Below, piece after piece: positions 26,093-39,276 of a DNA stretch of 64,000 nt. The translations under genes were made by a program, and so were the position numbers. The notes under the pieces are model-generated. The model was not told the origin of the DNA. It worked only from the letters and a program-made list of their open reading frames with translations, and made no database searches. Numbering within the stretch: position 1 is the first letter of the stretch; each line of letters begins with the position of its first letter. The stretch is from Nemopilema nomurai (lineage: Eukaryota > Cnidaria > Scyphozoa > Rhizostomeae > Rhizostomatidae): NCBI GenBank assembly GCA_003864495.1, contig ML133471.1, positions 1,398,001-1,462,000 of the forward strand, written 5' to 3'.

Positions 26093-29000
26093 CTAGCTAG
26101 TGTAAAGACTCCCAGCAAAGACAATGTCTCTCTTGATTAGGCTGGAGCCTTGCTGCATCTTATCCACTAACAACGGATCCCCGATAATTCCTGCGGCGCC
26201 TTTGACATCACGACAGATCTCATCAAGTCGCTGAATACAGCGGACAATTATTCCTACAATTAAGGGACTCAGCTATATACTAGAATAAAACAATTGTGCA
26301 AGGGAAATCACAAAAGAAGCAACTAACTCCAAAATGAGAAAAGCAAGTTCTTCTTCTAGTATTGAACAGCTTTCTTTGAACCGCCAAAATTGATCCATTC
26401 GTTACATTAACTGTGGATATATTCTTTTTTGTGGATATTTTTTTGTCCTGCCCGCCTACTTGATTTTAAATGCGATTTTACATTTCTTTTGCCATCCTCT
26501 TGTGCTAAAGAAGTTTTGGTTACAAAGTCAGCAGTCAAAAAGACTTTTTAGCTGACTCGTATGCTTTTAATTGTAAATCCAACCCCAATAGAAAAGTACC
26601 ACAAACCTTCTGGGATATCGGTGAGTTCCGTTATTTCTTTGAAGGGCATTCCCCTAGCCCATTCGTAAACCACTTGGACCAATCCAAATCGAAATGTCTC
26701 TACAAACTCCCCCTCTGTTAGGGACATCCCACAGTCTATTTGAATCCGAGCAAGAGTCTTCGCATAGTGCTTGATTACATCCACGCCCTGAAATCAATTA
26801 TCTTCATTGTAAACGTGAAACAGTGTGTTTGCTAGATCATACTGGATGCCTGAAATGCCGGAACTGTAGTGTGACGTCAAGAGCTGATTCAATATGAGCA
26901 GGATAAATACAATAACCAAAGACTAGAATGCATGGCGAGTGAGTAAGGTTATGCAGCTGTCATTTCATTGCCCCGTTGCTATGATTTGATCCCCGCATAG
27001 AATGCCGGGGCTTTGAGCAGGGTCAATAAAATGATAGGAGTAAGCGTAGATGACATTATGGCATTTTACGTTCTGCTCAAGTGCCTCGAGGTTTCAAGAG
27101 CCTTGTCTGTGCAAGAAGTATGAATGCGACATGTGCACCCTATGTACACCCCAGATGAATACGTTTAGAAATGTACTGCGATTTAAAAATAAACAATTAT
27201 GACCCGCACCTTTCTTAGCGTTTCTGTCAGCTCTGGTTCACTGCATCGTTTCTAAGAGCAAAACAAATTCAATGTGATTGTAGTGAACGTATCAAAATTT
27301 GCAGTTGAAATTCCGAAAGCATAGAATTGTAGTGGCTACTTTGCCATTTGCGCATCTGTGGATAATAATCAAGATAGAGAGGGACAAGGTCTAAAACTCT
27401 GAAGTAAACCTCTTCACAAACAAAGCAAGATAGGAGGGCGACAATTTCAGGCGGCTTGAGGTGGGTCAGCTGGTTATCAAACACCAGCTCCGTGATCATC
27501 AACTCATTGTTGCTGATCGTCCGCGCAACGCGACCCTTCAGCGCCAGAATGCGGTCCTTCTTGGTGTACCGCAGCGACTTCAGAACCTGAAAACGAGTTC
27601 TCTCTTATAATTCTGCTGGTTTGTAAACATGTTTGAGTAGAAAAGGACAAGCAGTTTCAGAACGGTTCCTAACAAGCTAGCGATAGACATCGGAGGGGGA
27701 TTGTATCCACTATAAATAGGGAAAGAAGATAGTAAAGGATTATGGGAAGACAGATGAAGGGTAAGAAAAAAGTCAATTGTATGGTACAAAGAAATGGCAT
27801 AACAATGAAGACAAAATACAAAAAGAGAGAAGATATTCTATTACAACTGGTTAATGGATTGCTCAAATTAGCAACTGTGTAACCCTTTTAGCACTATGTA
27901 GTGAGTCACAAATAAGAAGAATGATAGTCTTCAATCTAAAATTATGTACTATTTATAGTTCATCATGACCTGCTGAAGGTATGAGTTTTATAAATGTATG
28001 CAATTCACTGTTTCAATTTTTCGTTTAACGGACCAATCACAGGCCGCGCGGCTATTTACGTCAAAACAAAATCAATTGAATCATCTATTAATGCGTAATG
28101 CCTTACACAACAGGTTCAGAGGGCGAGGCTACGGAGGAGTATATTTCCCTTTTATTATCATTGCGGTGGAAACCACTTTTGATTGATTTGAAAATGAGTT
28201 GCAGAAATTTTTGGATTGGAGAGTCACCGGCATTTGGCAGCCCTGCTATAAATGGTAACCTCAAGGATATGCCTTTGATAAAGCAAAGAGCACTTTGAAA
28301 CCACAAAGTCTACATAGATCTAGTAAAAATATATGGGTTGAAACTTATACTAAAATCTGGAAAAGTTGATGTTACCTCCATTCTTTGTTGATACTCTGGC
28401 AACAATTCGAGACTTTCGTTTGAGAGAAGATACTTCACCCTTTGCAGCTCATCCTTCAATACCATTTCATTCCTCACTTGTGAAAACTGTCAAAAGATGT
28501 TTATTGTCAGCAACTATATCTGAACAAACACCAAAACAGCAAAAACCTTTGTGATGGACCTCTCAGCTACCAACGAGCTGGCATTTGCGGCAATAGATGT
28601 AATTTTGACTTTTTTGACGCAACAAATTTTCGTTTCAAGTTACAAATAATCAAAATTGTCACTATCCACTTTGCTTCGGGCCAACATGGACCATTTTGCA
28701 TTAAAGACCTCGTAAGGGTCATATTAAAACCCACAAATGCATGTCCTTTACATTTTTTAAAAATTGACCCATTCGTAATAAGTAAAACTAGCACTGGCTA
28801 GGTTCTCACGGTGTTCATATCCTCCTTGCAAAAGCCCGAGATACATCCGAGCTACAAAGAGGCTTTCAAATCAGGCAGCTCGGATGAATAAATAGCAATG
28901 TCGCCAAGAATCATCGTTGTGAAGCAGCTGAAAGATTCCTGCAGAGGGGATGTCATATCTATAAAATGTAAACAGAACTTACATGATCTAAAAACTGAGG

Positions 29001-32000
29001 ACACTGAACGCAATTGAGCAAGTTTATGGTCTCCTCTATTTGGTTGACCCGCTTCACCTTCTCAGCAACATCTAGATACTTCATGTTGAAGTCTTTGATT
29101 TCCTCCATGTAAGATATCCCGTTCGGGTTGGAGTCCATTAAGCGAAGGAGCTCCTGAGCAGCGGTTGCAGTTGTTTCTGAAGGAGGGTCGTCTCTATCAA
29201 AAGCAAATGAGAACTTCTTCGGTCCGAGGCAAATTATATGAATGCTTTGAAGATTGCAAGGAAAATTTAAGATCTTTGGCACTTGCCTTGATTATTTTGT
29301 GTCAACGTAATCAAAGCCTGTAAGGTAGTTGAAAGTACTTCTTTTTGCCAAGAACTCACAAAGGCAAGCACTTGATCAAAATGATTTCAAAGAAAATGAT
29401 TCCAAGACTGATATCAGAAACAAGTCCCACCTGAATCTCGGTATCTGCCTCTTCTTGTGATCTTCAATTACTCGTGTTGGATCTGTTTTGATCTGTTTTG
29501 TGGTAATATACTTTATATCACTGCCGCGAATCTCTTCAACAATTTGACTTGCAGCACCTACCAACGTCGCAAGTTGTCTTGAAATAATCGGGTTCCTTTC
29601 TGTATCTTTCGCAGTCGGTTGAAGGTCACATTTGCGATCTGCCGGTGCATCCTCCTTGCTAGCCAAGACGAAAACAGTGAATAGTTTGTCTAGAGGGTCT
29701 TTCGAGATCTCTTTCCGCTGCCGCAAATCACTTTGTTGAAGTACGATTGCAAGTGCATTGTGGAACCGATCGTTTGAGACCAGAACAACTCGTCCTGGAG
29801 CTAATGCACGCATTCCTGCTTGGGACCCAAGAATGAAACTCTACGAAATATTCAAAGTAAATATTCAAACTTTTGATTAGAATGTCACCGAAGAGAATGA
29901 AAGTATTGTTCATGTCTAGAGGTGTTTATAGCAAGCTTTACATAGTTGCATCTTTTAGAGGCCAATGTAGGGCAAAACATGTTTATTCTTTTGAATCCTT
30001 ATTGTTACATCTTATGGTAAGTTTTATGTGGGGTCTGAAACTGACTCAGCATTAGGGTTGTGGATAAGGATGCTTGAAAAATTATCTCGTAGCGTAGAAA
30101 AACTACACCTTATTTAAGTCTCTTTCAGAAAGCTTAAGAAAGTTTACTCAGTGTGAGACTATCAGGAAGTTAACAAAATATTCTTATACCTCCAATATTT
30201 TAGTTTAATTATAATTTTATATTTTTTTTGGGAACTTTAATAGCAGAAGAAGTGTTCAATATTGGCACCTGCAATTGTCTACTTAGGTGACAGAACTCCT
30301 TCCATTCGCTGTAATATTGTCTCAAGTCCTGAGCACAAATCGGGCACTCCAGTTCATTCTGAGTATTGGTTTCTTTTTCTAAGGCTTCTTTTCTTTCAGC
30401 GAATATCGGTGTTTCCTTTTGGTGAGAAAATTCGGCAAAGCTTCGCTTCATCATATCCTCCATTGTAAGTTGCTCCACTTGAAGCAGGTTAAGAATCATG
30501 GAGTAAGTTAGCCGAAACCGTGACTGAAGGTGAGTTGGCTTTCCCTGTAAAAATTATCACATTTTGCTATCGCGAAACATCATCAAACAAAGCCCTAATC
30601 AACGCTTATGAATGTGGAAAGTCATCTGTTCCGAACAGGAACCCAAGCAACGCTTATGAATGTGGAGAGCTGTTTGCCATTTACTTCATTCACGGCACTT
30701 TTTAGCCTGGTAGATCGCATGACTCCTTGGGGATTTTGCACTATGGTTAGCAAGAAAACAGGAGGGGGACCCATGACCCCTTTTGCACCAGCCCCATAAA
30801 GAAGATGCCATTTACCAGATCTTTTACATAATCGAAGTCACAAATAAACATATATGGCAATGACAAACCCACCCAGTAGATTAACAAAATCCAGGTAAAT
30901 TTATTAAGGAGCATAATGGTCAATTGGTGGTGCATACCATCATCATTTTGTGCAAATCCGCCGAATCCGGCACACCATTTTTACACAGTATAATGACCAA
31001 GCCAGTGGAGTCCAGACCCCTCCTTCCAGCACGTCCAGCCATTTGTATATACTCACTTGGGAGCAGGTCCCTCTTGCATTGTCCATCATGTTTTTGGATT
31101 GAGTCAAAGATGACTGTCCTTGCAGGCATGTTCACGCCCATCGCAAATGTTTCCGTGGCAAAGAGCAACTATGAAAAGTGGCAGGGGAAATTCGCTTTAT
31201 TCTTAAAATGCTGGAACAAGACTGAAAAGTCCCGTATCACGATTCTAATGCTCAGACAACTTAAAATAACAATCAGAGAACCTTGCGCAAGAAAGCTTTT
31301 GGACGCAGTCTGTTAGAAAAACACAATGACAAAACAATACCTTAACGAGGCCTTTCTGAAAAAGCATCTCTACCATCTCCTTCAGAATCGGCAACATTCC
31401 CCTGTGGTGGACTCCGATTCCACGATTCAAAAGATTTCCAATCCAGGCAACCTCGTGAAACAATTAGAATATCACGGAATCTAGCATAAAAAATGAGCCC
31501 TTCTTCCACGAAATTCTTATCTAGGTTCTGAAGATCAAGTTTGTTAGGAATCAAATTCATAATGAAGAATCCAAATGCATCAATTTCTTGACAACAATTT
31601 GCAGGTCATGAATAGCTAAATAAGTTAAAGACAGGAGCATAAGGATCGAAGACCATAAAACTTTGATAACCCTTACTTAGACAAGCGAACTTGACTAAAA
31701 AGTCCTTGCAAAGTCAGCAATGTTTAGCGATCAACATCGACATTGTGTTCAACATCAATATTGTGATGTGATTACTGTGATCAACATCAAAATCAAAGTC
31801 AAGGTTCTATACGCTATATCATCAACCACAAATGATCGGGATTACTTCTGACTTTTCTTGGACAATTTTCTTGGACTCCACGTGATTAAAAAGCAGAATG
31901 ACCCTTGTGATCGCAAATTCGATTACCTGCGGCAGCTGCCTATCGGACCCTTTCAATCTGCTGACACACTTCTTAATGAAAACATGGATCCTGCTTTTCT

Positions 32001-35000
32001 CAGCACTAGTGGTGAGGTCAACAAAGGTCAGTTGGTTGGCATTGTTGTCACACATCTTCCTGGAAAACGTGAAAGCTACAACCGGAAGCTGGCTCTTCTG
32101 CTTCAACATTTCGATGACGGCCTGCCAATTGCTGCGATCCTAGTACGAACAAAGCAACGGCCTTTAAAGAAACATTACTGCAAATACATTAGCAAGACAG
32201 GGAACATTAGCAAGACTTTCATCTACTGACAGAAGCAGCGAGGCAGCATCTTACCTGTTTGGGGTTTCCTGTCTTGATGCTTTTAGATCCATACGCTTCC
32301 TTGCTCTTCTTCGTGCGGCTTTTGAGTGCGTCTATGGCTGCCTGGTAGCCTCGCTTGTCGAACTTCCCATGCGAGTCCACCAACAGAAATAGCTCCTTCA
32401 TCGTCTTTGTGCTGTTTCCAGTGTAAAGGTTGTGCTCCAGAGGAACAGGCCTTTTGTATGTGCTGATGACGTAGATCTTCTTCTGCTTTGTTCTCCTAGT
32501 GAAGCAACGCACGATATTCTTCACTTCATTTAAGCCATCAATTCATCGAATAACGAATTGGCACTCTATTAGAGTTCAAAGGCCGGTTACTTTTCGTTTT
32601 TCCAATTTCACGTGAATTGAAACGACAAAAATATTATTCAAGAGCAAGCATCAAGTAGCCGTACCCTATCCAGTCAGCAAATTCGTACGTATTTGGGACA
32701 GTTGCGGACAACAGGACAATCCCAACCTGCTCTGGAAGCATGATCAGCACCTCTTCCCATACAACACCGCGCTATGGTAAGAAAGAGAATTGATCTTGCT
32801 TTGATCATTGGGAGAATCTACTTCTTGATCAAGCACAGCTATCGGTTCATATTTGATTTGACTTTTGACATATGACTTGAAATAGTAATGACAATTTTTA
32901 GCATCACCAAATGCAGTTCAAAGTTTGAAAATATGAATCGTAGACTTTAAGAACATGAAAAGGCTGACAGAAGCATTAACCAAGCATAAAAAGCATAAAT
33001 ACCAAGCATAAAAAGTAGAGTTTTTGAAATCAAACTTTCGTTGAGATTTCACTAAACAATGAATAGAACGGTCTTTACTTACGGATGCATCATTGATGTA
33101 GTGAATCTCATCAAATATCACCCATTCTATGTCTCGTATAACATCAGATCCGTTATACAGCATTGATCTAACAAGATAAAGAAATCAACTGTCTGTAACA
33201 CCATGGTTTCTGACAATTTTAGAGCAGAGAAATTGCAAAAAAATTATGAAATTTTTCAGTAATTTTACTGCGCCTTTTTTGGCCTTGCAATTTGGATAAA
33301 TCAAATAAAAACAAAGAATCTTAAGGAGGAGCATAGATTATAGTAAAAAAACTAAATTTCTCCCTTTCATTTCGGCCACACCAAATCTAATTTCCCCCAA
33401 AAAAGCCTAAAATGCTAAATGAAGATTGCAGCCTGCCTTTAATAAGAGGTCACAGAGGTCAAAATAGGTCAAAATGGGTCAAAATTGGTAGAATCTCATA
33501 CCTGAGGATCTCTGTGGTCATAACGAGGCAAGAAGCCTCAGGCCGAATCTGTACATCCCCTGTCAAAATTCCGACATCCGTGAAAGTGTCTTTGAAATCT
33601 CTAAACTTTTGATTCGATAATGCTTTGATTGGAGATGTGTATATTGCTCTGCAGAAATGAAGAATACAATCTCGAGGTATTTTACAATTCCATCGTTCTA
33701 AGGCAACAATCTTGAACTTAGATGAAAACATTTCAATTGGTGAAGTCGATATCCCTTTCCTTCATTTTAAAAATGCCTATCTGTCAAAATATGTCATTCA
33801 TGTTTAAGGTGGCCTCAGCCAAGACTCTTGCACAAAATATTAATCAGGATACTTCAAAACCAAAACAAGCAGGAAGCATGCGGGTCTCTGCCAAACCAAA
33901 AGCAGATGTATGTAGGATGGCGTAAATGTGATCACATTCAATTTGAGTTGCAAAAATAGCAAGCTTTTGCTAAACACAAGGGGAACTTTCCTTCCATTTC
34001 AAAAGTCAGGAAGCTTTCAAGTGAGGTCACAATACCAAAGCAGCGTCATACAGCGCACGAAACGTTATATCGTCTTCGAAAAAATTCATTAACAATAAAG
34101 GTTCGCTAGGTATAAAAATGTCATAGCAAGATAAAAAGATGAAGTTTCATTCAAATTTCATTCAAAGGTGCTCAAGGTAGTTTAGATGAGAGGAAACCGC
34201 AACCCAGGGAATGCTGTTAACGGTAATCTGATTCAACTGCCTTAAGTGATAATGATTGGGCAAAAAACATTACTTGGTCATGTGTTTCTGCGCCAACGCA
34301 ATGGCATACTCTGCAACGACAGTCTTTCCAGCTGATGTGTGCGCAGCGACAAGGACGCATTCGTGACGCTCCAAGTGAAGTACTGCCTGCTTCTGGAAGT
34401 TATCCAGCTCAAAAGAAAACTGAAAAAAGGTGCATGACAAATCATCTCCAACAATCTTTGGATCCGTGACATGTTGTTTAGTCCCCATACAAATGTTGAT
34501 ACAAACAGTAGCATTCATATCTACTAGTATTGAAAAAGAAAGGAGTATTCACGGAAGCATTTCCAGAGACAAGATTAAAGCAATGAAGAGATAACAGAAA
34601 GATCTACGCGAGCCTACCTTGTGTGCCATATCTGGGACAAGCCTGTGAAAATCGTCCACACCGTGCTCTACATTTTCGATTATTGCCCATTCCTGCGTCT
34701 TCTTCATCTCAGGCTTTTGAGGCGCGGTTACTTCGACCTTCACAAAACATCTCGAATTAATATCAAATATCAAGACTGAAATTGATATCGAATTTCTGTT
34801 CGGCAGTAACAATTTTCTCAACGAAAGACAACACTCCGTCTATGAAAAACTGGTCCGCAAATGCAATTATTTGACAACACCAGAGTGGGTTGCGCACAAA
34901 GGCTTTTTGGCCGATTACTGACAAATGAAGGACACAAATAAGCCCCCACTCGATTTGTTGATTTTCGACTCCTAATGTTACCTTTGGCATTTTAATGAAT

Positions 35001-38000
35001 TTCCACAAAAATTTATATTTTTGTTAATAATTTAATCAAATGTTCATAAAGAAATTCCGACTACAATAATAAGCCCCTCTCTCCAATAAGCCCCCCTCGA
35101 ATAAGCCCGCATCCAAAAATATCAAAAATATCTAATTCGAGGATTTACGGTAATCAAAATTTCATCTTACTCCTTTAGTTCACATCAATCTTCGATCGTA
35201 CAAAATCATTTCAAACGTGACAAAAGCAATTCAGCCGATTAAACGCTGATTGACCAGTGATTAAATCACTTTTTCAAATGATTTGAGCTCCATCTTACTT
35301 GCAGCACTTCCTCGTCGACTTCTTCTGAGTCAGCAACATTATGCCCCTCCGCAGCTTGCCTAGTCTCCTGCGGGCTATCGTCCTCTTGATTACTTTCAAG
35401 ATCCAGATTTTCAAGTGCAAGATCACCAGAGAAAATATCATTAATGTTGAAGATGCTATTGGCAGGAGCAGCAACCATGGGCGAAGTAGTTTCTATTGGG
35501 TAGAACATATTAGAAATTTCAATATAGAAAATAAAAAGTGGTCCTAAATTTACAAATTTAGGGGGTACAATACCCCCTGCACCCTATTATTATGTGCCAC
35601 CATGGGTTTTCGCCATTTTACTGTCTTGCAGCAGCGGCACCAGTATCTGACGGAGTACATAAACAGCATGGACAACGTGGCTTCAGAACCCTAGATTAGT
35701 GGCCCTAGTTTGGACCACTGCGATCAAGATAGAACAGAGAACCAGTTCACTCTTGCTTTCCAAGAATGATTTAGGACAGTCGCAATGCATTGGAAAAAGT
35801 CACTTTCTTCATAATAATACCTGAATTCAACATTATCAAAGGGATTGTGTGTTGTAAAATGTGCTATTTCTGGAGCATAATTAAAAACCTGTGGACAGAG
35901 TAGCAAATGGTGAGGTGTCAAAATGTTAGGAAAAAAGAAGAATTAAACATTTCTGGATCACAAAAATTAAATCAATTTTTTCCAAAATACAAGTAACATA
36001 TGTTAAACTAAATGAAAAGTAATGCAAGATTATTTTATAGTAATTTTATAGTAATAGTAATTTTAGCCTGCAAAGCAGAAATCTTTGGTGATATCTAAAC
36101 CTCTAAATTAAACAATGGGACATAAAATCTTTTTTTCATTTCCTAACCATAAAATACAAGAGATACAAAAAACATAGACCTGGTTTTTGGGCAACATCAA
36201 ATTTGATTGGCTCTAAGAAACCAGGGGGTGTGTCAAGAAGATCTGGAAAAGAAGTGAGAAAGAATTCATTAGTTGGCAGATTAGCAAACTGTCTTCAATT
36301 AAAGCAAAAAAACCTGGCTTTCACCAAGCTAAATAACACTGGAGTATCTTTGTGCATTTAACAAAAAGAATGATATAAATGGCACAATAGTTACCTCCTT
36401 CTAAAGCAAAAACTTCTTCTTTGACTTCAGACAAACTATCCGTAATTGTTTCGAAAGAGAAGCCACCTGTCAAACACAACAAGAAAATTCAATACAGTGA
36501 GAAGATGAATCACCAAATATATAAACAAATAACTTGAACCTACCAAGTTTTTTTCAAAATTCAACAATCACCTAGCGATGAAAATTACTCATAATGCCTC
36601 TAAAGCTCTTAATTTTACCATGTCCAGTAGACTTTTTCTCTAATTATACCTGGCATAAATGGGTAATTCGATGGTTCTCCTTGACAGAGCCAAATAAGGA
36701 TCCTGGCTGCCGATTGAATGACATTGAGTTTCTGGCAGTGAGCCCAACATCTGACAGTGAAATCTAGAAAAATAAAGTTGGGAAAAATATTTACTACCAA
36801 TCTAGCTGTGTGAAATGTGGCATTAGAGATTACAACATCTCAAGCAGCAATATAAACATATGTCAATACAAATCAACTAGGACTATCTAAATATCATCTT
36901 GTGTATCTGCAAATAAAACTTGAGTACAAAAATCTGACAAACTCAGTTCTCTCTAAATTATTTTTAGTATGCAAAATGTTGTTCAGCTATTTCTAGCTAC
37001 AGTGAAGTTATGTACCACAAAGCATTCTAAATATTATGATATGCTTGAGCTTTGCCTATATCAATTTGCATGTCAATTATTACATCACGAAACAGCCAAT
37101 TGTTTAAATTATACATTCTGATAGAAAAAGCTGAGAACCTCCTTGTATCCAGTGAAGGCTCCTGTCTTAACATCCTTTTCCATTTGCAGAAAGTATTTAT
37201 TACATGATGTTTCATGCCTGAATAGTGTTTCTGGGTCTTTGTCTCTCTCCCAAAACCTAAAGTGTAAAGGAATTCTTGTAGGTACAAAAGAGCATTGTCT
37301 ATATTCAACAGTTCTTGATAAATGTTGACTAAATATAAAGTTCCATATGTTGCATGAATAAAAAGCAATTCCATACATTAATATATGCATATAACTATAA
37401 ATGCAACAAATATAGCAATTCTATGATATTATTGATACTAATTCTATACTAATAAAAATTGCAAAAATAACAATTCCTTTGAGCTTCTTTTCACTAAAAA
37501 GTACTTCACAAATTATACAGTTGTAAACTTCTCTTTAAAAAGGCTGTTTACAAGTGGCTTGCATGTGCTTGCTATGGTGCTGGTGAGGCCAATTGTTACT
37601 TACAGCAGTAGAAGATACATGATGTTTTGTATGTTGTTTGAATGGTTTTGCATGTGATTTTAGAAAAATCTGCTTGTTATTATATTTTTGATGACAACTT
37701 TTGAGGTTTAAATCACCATACATGTATGTGAATTCTATAAAGGGCTGGTTAAATATGCAGAGGACTGGTTATAAGTTTCATATCTGGTAATATCTTCTGA
37801 GATTTTGGCCACTTTACACTCTGCACTGCATTTAATATTGGTCTCAGTATCAATAGTTCTAGGATTATAATTAATAATAATAGTTATAATTTCAAAAATG
37901 AACAGACTGTTGTTCCTTGTGAAGATCATGAATTTGCAATTTTTCTGGATGAAGTAGAAAGCTTTCCAATTCATCTCTTGTATCTGGAAATATGTCTGGC

Positions 38001-38365
38001 AGATTTGCAGGTAGCTGTAGAATAAATGCAATATGGAAAATGAATTAGATAAGCTTCATTCCTGGTTTACTGTTATCTTAAATGGCTTTGCAGTTACTCA
38101 ATATAATTATTATCATTGTAAACAAAGGTTTTTATCATCAAATACTTCTCAAATTTGTTAGAAGCCCATAAAAACGATTTTAATCAAAATTATTCCTTAC
38201 AGTGCTTGGTGGGTTTATCCCCTCTCTTTTCTTAGCAACAACTTCAAGGTCTCCATCAGTTCCAAACTCAATAACATCAAAATCAAGTTCCTTGGGAAGC
38301 ACGTTGAGATTTTCTGAAATAAAGTGTTTCATCAATTCAAAGGGGACTTGTAGAGAGCCTGTAAA
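26093..38365 (-). CDS. SKIV2L: SKI2/SKIV2L-type DExH-box RNA helicase (Ski complex), about 25 exons
   Basis: The cytoplasmic helicase of the Ski complex, which feeds RNA 3' ends to the exosome. Minus-strand exons in gene order: 38365-38201, 38014-~37904, 37256-37139, 36763-36650, 36466-36395, 36242-36180, 35869-~35804, 35492-35299, 34737-34618, 34419-34274, 33648-33502, 33167-33083, 32771-32665, 32495-32255, 32121-31927, 31451-31341, 31168-30938, 30544-30269, 29840-29431, 29193-28983, 28486-28376, 27586-27410, 27251-27210, 26787-26607, 26253-26093. The sum, about 3.86 kb, matches the family (about 1250-1290 residues). Seen: Walker [14 protein letters not shown] (motif II), SATVPN (III), [10 protein letters not shown] (VI), then the arch insertion and the C-terminal [11 protein letters not shown] helical region ending at TAG (26095-26093). 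From 34737 to the stop every phase closes. The N-terminal part is conserved (GYKE, RQPG, NYPFMPG, TPPGF). The 37904-37256 join does not close, and exon 36763-36650 is one base short. The true start codon is uncertain. Confidence 0.93.
33447..33481 (+). promoter_or_regulatory. Cluster of four nuclear-receptor half-sites (DR3, DR4, DR4)
   Basis: Half-sites AGGTCA at 33447-33452, AGGTCA at 33456-33461, AGGTCA at 33466-33471 and GGGTCA at 33476-33481 form direct repeats with 3-, 4- and 4-base spacers. The cluster begins about 20 bases past the donor of helicase exon 33648-33502. DR3 and DR4 are classical response-element spacings for RXR heterodimers (known). Binding here is inferred only, and the A-rich spacers could also come from expansion of a 10-base repeat. 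Confidence 0.4.
34926..35155. repeat. Dispersed-repeat-like block with AATAAGCCCCC units
   Basis: The motif aataagccccc recurs (about 34938, 35070, 35087 and 35100) in a helicase intron, ending in 'gaggatttacggtaa'. Similar C-rich 'aagcccccctc' text appears near 56516. This pattern suggests a short non-autonomous transposon family, but no clear terminal repeats can be delimited. Confidence 0.35.
36650..36763 (-). other. SKIV2L: SKI2 N-terminal exon, one base short of a closed reading frame
   Basis: The upstream exon ends in phase 0 (GYKE) and the downstream one starts in phase 1 (G|GT GGC, giving PFMPG-GFSF), so this exon should be 3n+1 long, but it is 114 bases. Its first part reads [21 protein letters not shown] and its last part [10 protein letters not shown] in the next frame. 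Both match SKIV2L with the family's exact spacing if one base is restored near 36679-36682 (a short AAGG run on the minus strand). Either an assembly error or a real frameshift. Confidence 0.8.
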
Positions 38366-38987
38366 CTGCACATTTATAAAACATTGATTAATTTTTTATA
38401 ATTATTTAAGTAGGTTAACAGGTTACAGGGGCAAGGATAATAGTAATTTAGTTAATCGAATTTTATAGACATCGTGAATGGGTCTATTCGAAAAAAGCTA
38501 TTTTCACCTACTATTTTAACTTTAGGTCAGCTACTCATGAAGGAAACCTGTTGCCACACATAAGATATTTTTCTTAGAAAAGATCATACTTATCTTCTTT
38601 CGCTTGCTTGCATAATATAATCAAGTTTAGCATACAGCTACTGTAAAGCTCGATTGTAAAGGGAAGGGCGATTGAAGATGCACCTAAAATAGGAACGTTA
38701 ATCCGATGGCAATAGGACGATTAACCTATAAACCTGCCGATGGTCTCATATTAATAGGCACATCAAATGCTATCGTTTGGTGTATAATTCATCAATGTAG
38801 GACCTGTGGATCATGGAGAGGTACGATACTGCATTAGCGCCCGATAGGACAATACAAGCATGTATTTAACGGAGCTTTACTTTGCATTGAAACGTTCAAT
38901 ACCGAAACTAATATTAGTTTCCGAAGAGCGAGTCTTAAGGAAGCATTTTTACTTGGTATGGATAAAATTTCAATAATGATTCAAAAC

Positions 38988-39035
38988 TCCAGTACCAATT
39001 TTATAACTTTTCAGCGTCTCAAACTCTCCCGCCAT
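38988..39035 (-). CDS. SKIV2L: Possible first coding exon of the SKI2-like helicase
   Basis: An ATG at 39035 opens a short peptide MAGEFETLKSYKIGTG that could splice in phase 0 (GGA|gttttg) to the exon starting at 38365. The donor is weak and the peptide too short to compare. It is proposed because the first confirmed exon has no credible ATG of its own near its start. Confidence 0.3.
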
Positions 39036-39276
39036 GACAGGATAGCTTCGTTTCCGAGGGAAACTTGAACCCCCTGTGAACCTGCCAACAATGCATTACG
39101 TCATTTACAAAAATTGCATCAAAAGCGAAAATTGCACCACGAAGTGCAAACCCTGAAAATATATAAATGAAATGATAGCTGCGGGTTAAAGAGTTGCTCG
39201 ACAGACGTATCGTCATCTTTCATTTGATTTGTTACTGCAGTTGAAAGCAATATATTAGTTTGATAAAGATTGCACA
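39036..39276. promoter_or_regulatory. Possible bidirectional promoter between helicase and RING genes
   Basis: If the helicase starts near 39035 (minus), only about 240 bases separate it from the RING gene ATG at 39277 (plus). The interval includes an A/T-rich 'atatataaat' stretch near 39157 but no other site I can name. The head-to-head arrangement is certain. The exact distance depends on the helicase first exon. Confidence 0.4.

Noticed and set aside
31858..32229. 123-codon plus-strand ORF
   Set aside because: Antisense to the SKI2 exon 32121-31927, which has the conserved helicase sequence and splice sites.
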